From NCBI GenBank assembly GCA_907163375.1, contig CAJQUW010011269.1, positions 104,105 through 168,104 on the forward strand: DNA of 64,000 nucleotides, written 5' to 3'. A program made the translations under genes and the position numbers. The notes beneath the pieces were generated by a model. It was not told the DNA's origin. It searched no databases and saw nothing but the letters and a program-made list of their open reading frames with translations. This DNA is from Prostheceraeus crozeri. Lineage: Eukaryota; Platyhelminthes; Polycladida; Euryleptidae. Below are positions 21,912-29,911 of this stretch, in pieces. Within the stretch, counting starts at the first letter, position 1. Each line of letters begins with the position of its first letter.

Positions 21912-22403
21912 ATGTCGGAAGCGAAAAGTAATAGTAATAATAATAATAAAACTGTTGAATTAAAATTACGTAATATTGTTGACAAAAATACCCCTAAAAC
22001 TATTACGATTAACAAAAAAAAGTATTACAGAAGTAAACCAATGATAGAGAATATTCAATTACAAGAAGAAAAGAATGGCGGGATTCTCCCATTAATTCCA
22101 CTAATAATAGGTGGCATAGCAGCTGCAGGAAGTGTTGCAGGTGGGACAGCTGGTATTGTCCAAGCAGTAAATAAAAATAAATCAGAGAAGGCAGCATTAG
22201 AAGAACAAAAACGACATAATAGAGAGTTAGAGAAAGTTGCTAGGGGTGAAGGAGTAGTAGATAATTTTATTAGTAAATTAAAATTAGTTGATGAAGGAAA
22301 ACGAGTTCTTAAAAATATTCTCCACAATGTTGATGATTTAATTGAAATTAAAGAAACTAAAGATGGTTCTGGAATATATCTAAGTCCTAGTATGATAAGG
22401 TAA
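21912..22403 (+). CDS. Small Gly-rich hydrophobic virion-type protein
   Basis: 163 residues, intact, with ATG in the context TTATTAAAAATG. It has a basic N-terminus (INKKKYYRSKP), a central hydrophobic Gly/Ala segment GGILPLIPLIIGGIAAAGSV and onward (residues about 56-85), then an amphipathic Lys/Glu-rich helix region (SEKAALEEQKRHNRELEKV). Polintons and adenovirus-like elements often carry a short protein like this beside the capsid gene, thought to be membrane-active. Within it LIIGG and SVAGG fit the (I/V/L)xGG pattern cleaved by adenain-type proteases, and the element encodes such a protease. The role is inferred from position and composition. Confidence 0.65.
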   Translation: MSEAKSNSNNNNKTVELKLRNIVDKNTPKTITINKKKYYRSKPMIENIQLQEEKNGGILPLIPLIIGGIAAAGSVAGGTAGIVQAVNKNKSEKAALEEQKRHNRELEKVARGEGVVDNFISKLKLVDEGKRVLKNILHNVDDLIEIKETKDGSGIYLSPSMIR

Positions 22404-22430
22404 AACATTTATTTTATTTTATCTTTTAAA

Positions 22431-23755
22431 ATGAATTCTACAAATTCCGAAAATTTAATTAAATTAAAAATTGCTAATTTAGATTTATCAAATTATCTAT
22501 TAAACAAAAATAAAAACTCAAATTGTAAAATTTATGAAGGTAACGACGACAAACAAAGTTTGGCTACTACCTACGGTGGTGACATACAAAAAACATTAGA
22601 AAACTTTCCTGGATTTATTTGGAGTAAATATTCGAAAGAAAAACATCTTCCTGGTCATTCATATACCGGTCCAGGAACTCGATTAGATATAAGACTAGAT
22701 GAGAATAATAATCCGAAACCAGGTGAAGAACCGATAAATAGAGTAGATGCCGCAGCTTACAGACATGATTTAGCTTATCGAAATCATGATCTAAGTTCTC
22801 GTCATGCAGCTGATAAGATGATTCAAGAATTAGATAGTATTCAGAATCATACATTAAGAGAAAAAATTGAAAGAATGTTTGTTAAGAAAGCTTTACAAGC
22901 TAAAATATTATTTGGACAGGGTTTAAATGAAACGACAGCAAAGCTGTCTGAGAGCAACGCTCGAACCTACGCCTCCGAAATTCATAAAGAATACAGAAGG
23001 CCTAAATATTTATTGAAAGTAAAAGTATTTAATAAAGATGATATTTGGAGTGCTGATCTTATTCATATGCCGAATGAAAGGGACTACAAATACGCATTGA
23101 CCGTTATAGATTTATATACACGATACGCTTGGGTAAAGCCTTTAAAAAATAAAAGTGGTCTATCAGTTAAATATGCGTTTGAAGAAATCTTTAAAGAAAG
23201 TAAGAGAAAGCCAAAAAATTGTTTGTTGACAAAGGGTCGGAATTTTATAACCGAAACGTTCAGCCACTATTTGAAACTGTTTATTCAACTGAAAATGCAG
23301 GGAAGGCCGTAGTGATAGAAAGATTCAATCGGACGTTAAAAAATAAATTATTCAAAAAATTTACTGAGCAAAGAAATCAGAAATGGTTGAAGATATTACC
23401 AGGAGTTGTAGAAGAGTACAATAATAAAGTTCATTCTGGTATTGAAGAAACTCCAAAGAATGCTTCTGACGACCCTGATTTGATAAGAAAAAAATATTCG
23501 AGAATAATTATTCGAATGAGAGTAATCCGAATTTGCAGAAACTTAAGCCGAAATTTAAAATTGGAGATAGAGTTAGAATATTTAAATACAAGAATAAATT
23601 TGAAAAAGGCTTCGTTGGCTATTGGACTAAAGAAATATTTGAAGTTTGTAAAATAAATCAAACTTATCCGATTACTTACGAAATCAAAGATTTAGATGAC
23701 AAAAATATCAGAGGCCGATTTTATCAAAATGAATTACAACGAACTGATTTTTAAT
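22431..23755 (+). pseudogene. INT: Phospholipase A2-like domain fused to rve integrase, two frameshifts
   Basis: The start ATG is in TTTTAAAATG. Residues about 75-140 carry YTGPGTRLD (calcium-loop type) and VDAAAYRHDLAYRNHD with the catalytic His-Asp pair of parvovirus VP1-type PLA2 domains. After a short linker the same frame enters a DDE integrase: HKEYRRPKYLL, DDIWSADLIHM (first Asp), YKYALTVIDLYTRYAWVKPL. A slip in an A-run near 23,215 moves to a second frame with FVDKGSEFYN (second Asp) and GKAVVIERFNRTLKN (catalytic Glu). A second slip near 23,510 moves to the C-terminal SH3/chromodomain-like tail (FKIGDRVRIFKYKNKF). The integrase joins element ends to host DNA; the PLA2 domain in viruses breaches membranes. 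An in-frame fusion of the two is unusual. Confidence 0.85.
22934..22963 (+). repeat. Hairpin sequence at the PLA2-integrase junction
   Basis: GACAGC-AAA-GCTGTC (a perfect 6-bp stem) is followed by a weaker GAG...CTC stem. It is GC-rich against AT-rich surroundings and in frame, encoding TAKLSESNARTY between the two domains. Confidence 0.65.
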
Positions 23756-23805
23756 TATCATTATCATTATTATTGGAACTAACGTTTTTCGGGAATTAAA
23801 TTCCC

Positions 23806-24303
23806 TTATTCAATTCCCTTATTCAATTCTAACATAATATCTAGAAATGGTACTCCTTCCTGTAATTTAAATAAAACATAAAGACATAATTGACCGCAAT
23901 ATGTAGTTCCTGGTTTTTGAATTTGAAATGTATTATAAATTCCATTGCCAAGTAATTTTTTGACTTCGTTTGTAGATGGAAGTCCATAAGAGTCGAACCA
24001 ATAGTTCTCAGCCTCCGGGCGGTCGAAATAGTAATTATCTCGATTTTTATTAAAGATACCTGCAGACCAATGTATTCCTTTTTCATCTGACGTATGAAGA
24101 TTTGTTATGAAATTTATAGTTATTGATGGAACTTTGTTCTGGGAACTGAAGGTTCCTGTTGGCTTATTTTTTAGGAATTGTAATTCGTCTCTCATCAGAA
24201 CATGAAAATTCTTTATTCCTAATTCATTTGCGATTTTCTTTAGGTCGAAATTTGTCGTGGTTTGCGTTCCATATAATTTAAAAAACTCCTTTATGTTGCT
24301 CAT
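23806..24303 (-). CDS. PRO: Adenain-like cysteine protease
   Basis: 165 residues, intact, with ATG preceded by ATAAA on the minus strand. The His-(Asp/Glu)-Cys catalytic layout of the adenovirus/Polinton maturation protease is visible: GIHWSAGIFN (His at about residue 77), YWFDSYG (Asp/acidic position) and the cysteine box YCGQLCLYVLF, with a Gln two residues before the catalytic Cys. The length is typical for Polinton proteases. It is the rightmost gene and points left. It would process capsid-associated precursors. It is one of the few undamaged genes in the copy, and neighbouring genes show putative cleavage motifs. Confidence 0.9.
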   Translation of the reverse strand: MSNIKEFFKLYGTQTTTNFDLKKIANELGIKNFHVLMRDELQFLKNKPTGTFSSQNKVPSITINFITNLHTSDEKGIHWSAGIFNKNRDNYYFDRPEAENYWFDSYGLPSTNEVKKLLGNGIYNTFQIQKPGTTYCGQLCLYVLFKLQEGVPFLDIMLELNKGIE

Positions 24304-24621
24304 TTTATAATAAAAAAATTTCTTAAGGTACGCCGGAGTAGGATTTGCTGGTTATATATTCCACGTTTTACAAATGTCTAAGTGGGTGTAGCAGCTGTTT
24401 GTTCTTTCATACATTGTTTCCTTTCAAATGTTTGAGTGGGAAGTCACAGCTCTTTACACTGAAATGCCTTTTCTTCATAAATGCGAGAAGCAGATGTTCT
24501 CTACAATTGAGTGTTCATCTGAGTGCAAAGCAGTAGCAACAACAGGAATTGTAAGAACGCCTGATGAAATGACAATTGTAAATGCTCCTAAACTTATTGT
24601 TAAGAATATGTCAATTCCTTC
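24304..24621. other. Polinton right-end unique region
   Basis: A short plus-strand open frame (24,428-24,685, containing KCEKQMFSTIECSSECKAV) runs into the inverted repeat. I do not recognise it, and it may not be coding. Two near-copies of AAATGTYTRAGTGGG occur here (24,371 and 24,426). Confidence 0.4.
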
Positions 24622-25039
24622 AAATATTATTAGACACATGATATATTTTAAAAACCTGAAAAACGGATTTAAAGGACGTTTTTGAAAATACTAACTTTAC
24701 GATTTTTACGGTGTCCTGGAACGGTCATGATTTTGGGAGTAAAAATTGTAATTCTCAAATTTGAGATTTTGAAAAATTTGAAAAATTGGGTATTTTTAAA
24801 AACGCCCTAATTTATGAATTTAGGTCTTCATAACCTGAAAAATGACCAAAATTCATGAATTTAGACCATTTAAAAAGTACCATTTTTTTGAAAAATCGGT
24901 ATCTTTAAAAACGACTAAATTCATGAATTTAGGTCTTAAAAACCTGAAAAAGGGTCTAAATTCATGAATTTATGTCGTTTTTAAAGATACCATTTTTTTG
25001 AATTTTATGGTGTCCTGGAACGGTCTTTTGCCCATTACT
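24622..25039. repeat. Polinton right terminal inverted repeat
   Basis: Reverse complement of 11,764-12,260, lacking one 81-bp subrepeat. It ends GCCCATTACT at 25,039. GGTGTCCTGGAACGGTC occurs at 24,710 and 25,009. Confidence 0.9.
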
Positions 25040-25045
25040 TACTCT
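25040..25045. repeat. Polinton target-site duplication, right copy (TACTCT)
   Basis: Exact match to the six bases at 11,758-11,763. Confidence 0.93.
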
Positions 25046-25140
25046 CACTGAGAGAGGAATTTGCAACATGTTTACTGTTAAAGTTGTCTCTTTTATTTGT
25101 TTCTTTCGAATAAAAGTATTTTCATCATCATCTACATACT
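25046..25140 (+). mobile_element. 3' end of the RTE-like element split by the Polinton
   Basis: The sequence continues the coding-like trail from 11,757. It ends with CGAATAAAAGTATTTTCATC and a short TCATCATC run, like the simple-repeat 3' ends of RTE-type retrotransposons. Confidence 0.5.
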
Positions 25141-25874
25141 TTCACGAAAATCTGCCACACGTGACTCACATGTTACCCACATTTCGCGAGGATGACTTGC
25201 ATAAATATCAGAGCACTCTGATAAAAATTACAATAGTCAACTGAACAGCTGATTCACATCAAAACGGCTGAAAATATATGAGGAACGCCTCCCAACTCCT
25301 ACAATTTCAACCAAGGTTAGAAAATAAAGTTTTCATATTTACGAGATCAATAAAATGATACACAGTATAATGAGGTCATCATTAAAGATTATGACTTTTA
25401 TTTTCTGATTTCAAGAAAAGGAAGGATTCATTCATAATTTCTACACATTGCACTTCAAAATACAGTATAACTCGAACTTCTTCAGAATACTTTTATGTAA
25501 CATTCTAGCAAATAGTACTAGCTGACATTCTAGCTAAGCAGATGGTGAATAGGACAATAGGTCCACCACATGCAATTTGATCCCTCAATTCTCAAAAATT
25601 AGTGAGGCATCAAAAAGACAGGAAATGATACTTACACATTAAGGGTAACTGCAAGAATCGATGTATTATAGTATATTACTGACTTCTTGTCCCACGTAAA
25701 GAAGGGTCAAATTTTATCATTCCCAGCTGTCTCTAACTTTGTACCCATAATTCTGCTGCATTTATCACATTTAAATGAAACAACCAATTAAACAAACCTG
25801 AAATACGTAAATAGACGTTCCTAATCAGTAGCCATTGTTAAGAATTTTTTGTAGCCATTATTTTTTTTGTTAAG
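25141..25874. other. Non-coding, no gene recognised
   Basis: AT-rich sequence. A short tandem duplication (TAGCCATT...TTTGTTAAG) lies just before the foldback element. Confidence 0.5.
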
Positions 25875-26157
25875 AAAGTAAGAAAAAATCGACAAGAGCG
25901 ACTGAGAACTTACTGCTCTATATTTCGCCAACCGACCGTCTCAAGAGATAGAACTTTAGCACTTACGATCTAAGATCTACGATTCGAATCTTAGATTCGG
26001 AAAGCAGATCGTCGTAGAAAAGTACAAAATTATAGATCCACAGATTCAAATCGTGGATCTTAAATCCAAAGTACTAAAGCTGTATCTTTTGTAAATACCG
26101 GTTAGAGAAATATAGAGAAGTCATTCTCGGCAGCCTTGTCTTATTTTTTCTTACTTT
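25875..26157. mobile_element. Foldback/MITE-like element with long imperfect inverted repeat
   Basis: The left arm begins AAAGTAAGAAAAAAT and includes CTCTATATTTC and CTTTAGCACTT. The right arm, reversed, gives AAAGTAAGAAAAAAT, CTCTATATTTC and CTTTAGTACTTT in the same order. The arms are about 120-130 bp and the centre holds nested palindromes (GATCTAAGATC, GATTCGAATC). No coding capacity and no certain target duplication. Confidence 0.65.
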
Positions 26158-27815
26158 ATTTGTAAAGAAACATGAAATCGTTTGCAATTCGACGGAGCGA
26201 ATCATCACACCAACGTGGTTGCTGCTCAAGATATTTTTCACGATGTATTTTCAAGATATATTTTCTGGCATGCCATCACATCGACAACTCCGATTGAAGG
26301 TCGGAGCTCTGCTACTAATGCAGATGATGCAGATGCAAATCCATATACTCCTGTTACTCTCTAACAGATTTAAATATACAATTATATCTCATTTAAGTTG
26401 CGTGGTGAGTCGAAGTAATGACTAAATGATGTCGCCAAAATGTATCAGATTGACTGCTGCATAGGATGCAAAGATGATGATTTATTTCTGACAAAATCTT
26501 TTGATGATGAAGGCTAAGGGAACTTGTTGTCATAAATAGATTTTAATTACTCACCAAAAATGAAAAAATGGAAAACACCATCAACTCAAAAATATGTTGC
26601 AAAATCATCTCAAAGAAGATTAACGCACAAACCAGAAATAAAAAAACGATCGTCTCAATAAAGATGCTTAATTCCAACATGAATATCAATTATTAATATC
26701 AGAAGAAATTAATCAAAGAGAACGTCGTGGGCGTATAATAACGTATAAATCAGTGTATGAATTCTTGACTCCACACTACCTTGCTCATCACATGTCTGTT
26801 TGATTCATAAAACACACAGATTTGCTTGGGAATCATTTTCTTAAAAGTTGAAATTAATGAAATATTATCATTTTTCAGTCTTTCTAAAATTCTTACCGCG
26901 CGTTAGGTATTGATCAGGCGTAAAATATTTATCTCATCAATAGAATGATTATTGATCAGATTGAGAGAAGTTATTGAGCCTGATACCTTCATAAAGTTGA
27001 TACATTCTTTGTCATCGGACCTCCTTCTAAGAAATTGACATAAAGTGCCTCAGAGTGTGCGTATAACAATTAGGTCAAAAAGGTTCTTTTCAAAAAAATG
27101 AAGTTAGGTCGTGCAACAGACTAGAATATTGTGCTCAAATCAAATGCTTGGATCATATTGTCTCGCATCGAATTTGTTTTCGGTTTTAAGACTTTACATA
27201 ATTAATAAGTCTATTGTGAAATCAGAAATAAGAGTTTGAAATGTTGAAACTAGACTCATTATCAACTAAAAACTGGCTGCATCTTCTGGGATTTTCCAAC
27301 AGGGCAGTTATCAAAAAATATGGCTTCTTCCGGGAAATTCTATTTTTTTTTTACTGCTTGTCGTAGTTTTCATTATGTTTCATTATTCATTTATCAATCT
27401 CCCTATTATTAACTCTTAATTTTCTATGTTGCAATCTGGGTCCAGTCACATGACTATGACATTGTGAGTGTAGTTCGATGTAGTCTGAGTGTAGTTGTCT
27501 GGAAACTACATTGATTTTCCCGGAAAATCAGTGCGATGTTACTACTTTGTCGCTTCAAGGTTAAAATTAGGTTTCAGGGAGTAACTTGCAATACTTGAAA
27601 TTATTTTTTATTTGAAGTAGATGATTGAATGCACTTTCACGTCAAAACAATTCTAGTATTTTATTTCCATGAACAATATTGCAACAGTATATTGAACAGT
27701 ATATGCTTGATTAAGATCAAACACAACTTTATTCGATTCAGTTTCCAGCTGACTCGTTTGTCAGGTCAGGATTATAGAGAAGATAGTAGTTAATGTGGCA
27801 CAACAAATGTATATT
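26158..27815. other. Non-coding, no gene recognised
   Basis: Nothing beyond chance open frames and short repeats could be supported. Confidence 0.5.
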
Positions 27816-27818
27816 ACC

Positions 27819-27955
27819 GCATAGCTTGCAGTGCATCTATCATAGTTGAACGAACTGTCTGTTATTTGAAACACGAGACGTGAAGCGTCGAGTACTTTAA
27901 GCAACATAGACAGTAAGTTCAATTGAAGGTGGGGCACGATTAACTATGCGGCATC
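27819..27955. repeat. Imperfect 137-bp hairpin
   Basis: CCGCATAG at 27,820 pairs with CTATGCGG at about 27,945-27,952. The arms share the order GTTGAAC/ACTGTCT/CGA(G)ACG in reverse complement with mismatches and a very short loop. It could be a small foldback element or a hairpin RNA precursor, and nothing seen distinguishes these. Confidence 0.5.
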
Positions 27956-28216
27956 ATATTTTCTGCATGGTATTGAGTTCTTGCACTTGTACTTAAAACG
28001 ATCTAAATTATTCTATGTTTCAGTTGGTAAATGATAATGAAAATAAAATTGAGTTATCTTCACCGCAGAATGCAGCAGTTTTCTTTTCTAAAATATATTT
28101 CGGCGAACCGCCCTTCCCAATAAGAGTTATAATTTACATTGATTTCCTCCAACTAATCTGTATGATTTTAAAATCTAATGCATTGTGTCAAAATATATCA
28201 TGGGTGAATGGGGAAA

Positions 28217-28315
28217 TTAACAACAATGAAATTAAAAAAACGATAGATCAAATTGCCAAACAAAAGATGTGCGGCTGGTAAGATACGAACCTACGACCAA
28301 GGTTAACCAGACCTC
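28217..28315. repeat. Direct repeat with tRNA-like end, copy 1
   Basis: About 100 bp, matching 28,509-28,608 (AACAATGAAATTAAA, CGATAGATCAAATTG, AAGATGTGCGGCTG, GATACGAACCTACGACCAAG) with a few substitutions. Confidence 0.8.
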
Positions 28316-28343
28316 TGCTCTTACCAGCTGAGCTACGAGCCAC
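28271..28343 (-). tRNA. tRNA-like sequence (Thr GGU-like), probably pseudogene or SINE head
   Basis: On the minus strand 73 nt fold as a cloverleaf. The acceptor GUGGCUC pairs with CAGCCGC with one mismatch and one wobble. The D stem is GCUC/GAGC with GG in the loop. The anticodon stem is GAGGU/ACCUU with loop CUGGUUA (anticodon GGU), and the T stem is GUAGG/CUUAC around UUCGUAU. There are three bases instead of two between acceptor and D stem. GGU is not a usual nuclear Thr anticodon in animals. Together with the partial copy at 28,566-28,608, this argues for a tRNA-derived repeat rather than a working gene. Confidence 0.45.
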
Positions 28344-28508
28344 TTATGCGACTGTGTCAATTGGCAGGATCAAACTCTCACCACCACGCATCAGTTGTCA
28401 TAGCAATTATGATCAATGAATAAATAACTCGTCACAATTGTGACCGCCGACATTAAGGCAAGTAGCGGGGATCGACTGTCCACCAAAGCATCTTAAACCA
28501 TGTCGTGA

Positions 28509-28608
28509 ATGCAATTAAAAACAATGAAATTAAAGAAACGATAGATCAAATTGTCATGCAAAAGATGTGCGGCTGATAGGATACGAACCTACGACCAAGG
28601 TTAACTAG
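28509..28608. repeat. Direct repeat with tRNA-like end, copy 2 (truncated)
   Basis: Second copy of 28,217-28,315. The tRNA-like part stops after GGTTAACTAGAC, so the D and acceptor arms are lost. Confidence 0.75.
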
Positions 28609-28619
28609 ACATAAAATAA

Positions 28620-29480
28620 AGATAGAGAAGTCGAAGATAATGAAGTCAACATAGCACATTTATGTGCAAACAAGCCATAACATTTCCATGGATCCTCCTG
28701 GTGTTGTAGTTTTAATTTTGGCAATCCTGACTGGTTCCATTCTGTTTTCCTATATTATTGTATCCCTTTTATGCATTTTTCACTTTTAATTCTGATAATT
28801 GCGGTCTCTGCGATCAATCCTTCCATTGTGTTAGTTTGAGTCACTCTCGTGATGTTCATGTTGAAGTTTTGTTCTATTCCTTTATGTTGGCTTTCACAAT
28901 GTCTCCATAATAAAAAAGATTCAAACCGTTTTCGGTGAGGTTTCGGAATTTACAATGAATAAAGAAAAGCTGCGTTTGTTGTCACAGGCAACAGCTGGGC
29001 AAATGGTAAAATTCGCAATATCTGACGTGCTCAGGCTAGCAGTTCCTCTCAATCCTAGATAACCTTCGAGTGCGATTTGCTCTTTATACCAGTTATTTGT
29101 ACGGAACTTGCAGATAAGTTCACTTTTTGTCAAGAAATTATAGATAATGCCCACGTTCCCTACCTCGCAATGTGCTTTTGAGGCATGGGAACATAACATG
29201 TGCAACCCTTAGCGACGGTCATTTCAAACAGCCAAAGCGTCCTTCGCCTATTTCGATACATGAAGACTCATGACTTTCTTTAGATTCTAAGATTGCTTCA
29301 ATGGAAACATGAACAGACTCGCGTGTGTAAATACATGATTACATACCCAATGGACATGTACAAAAAGCTTGTTGGAAGAATCAGGATTTTTGGTTGTTAA
29401 ACAGAAACATTTAGTTTAATTCACAAGCATTTTCAGTCGACATCCACAGGCCATCTTCATGCAAATGATAATTTATATCT
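28620..29480. other. Mostly non-coding; one unexplained minus-strand frame
   Basis: The minus-strand frame 29,205-28,921 (about 94 codons: CKFRTNNWYKEQIALEGYLG, DIANFTICPAVACDNKRSF) is open and of ordinary composition, but I do not recognise it and see no strong splice pair. At about 29,435-29,455 the minus strand has ATGAAGATGGCC...GACTGAAA, like the Penelope terminal motif. Confidence 0.35.
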
Positions 29481-29487
29481 GAACCTG

Positions 29488-29491
<4 letters not shown>

Positions 29492-29547
<56 letters not shown>
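29492..29547. repeat. (TA)n microsatellite
   Basis: Alternating TA over about 55 bases. Confidence 0.95.
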
Positions 29548-29550
<3 letters not shown>

Positions 29551-29911
29551 TCTACAGATAGATGCACTTGTGAATTATGCAAGTAATGACTCAGTTAAAC
29601 AATAAAATTCCTAATTCTCTACATTCACTTACAAACTTGCTGAATAAGGATAATCAAAACCTTTTTGCTATGCATTTATGTGTTATGCATGTACATATAC
29701 AGTCGTGGCCAAAAGTCTGAGTCCACCCATACTATTTATTGTATTTTAGGTTTTTTGATTTGTCTTTAATAAAATTTCTAAAATTTTCATCATTTGCTTC
29801 CCATAACTTATTTATTACGACCAAATACGTGCTCGTTCTATTCATAGCAACTGATGTCAGTGATTTCGTCAGCATTTTACTCAATTTGAACTTAAGTGTC
29901 AATTACCATAG

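Larger units (their letters stand above)
11764..25039 (+). mobile_element. Polinton/Maverick, 13,276 bp, complete length but defective
   Basis: Terminal inverted repeats begin AGTAATGGGC at 11,764 and end GCCCATTACT at 25,039. The 5'-AG start and 6-bp duplication (TACTCT on both sides) are typical of Polintons. Gene layout from the left: unknown membrane protein (+), unknown protein (+), penton-like capsid protein (+), packaging ATPase (+), protein-primed polymerase B (-), unknown (-), major capsid C-terminus (+), Gly-rich hydrophobic protein (+), PLA2-integrase fusion (+), cysteine protease (-). The integrase inserts the element, the polymerase copies it from protein-bound ends, and the capsid/ATPase/protease set matches virus-like particles. 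Several genes carry small frameshifts, and one internal deletion is inferred. Only the two unknown proteins, the hydrophobic protein and the protease look undamaged. Confidence 0.95.
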
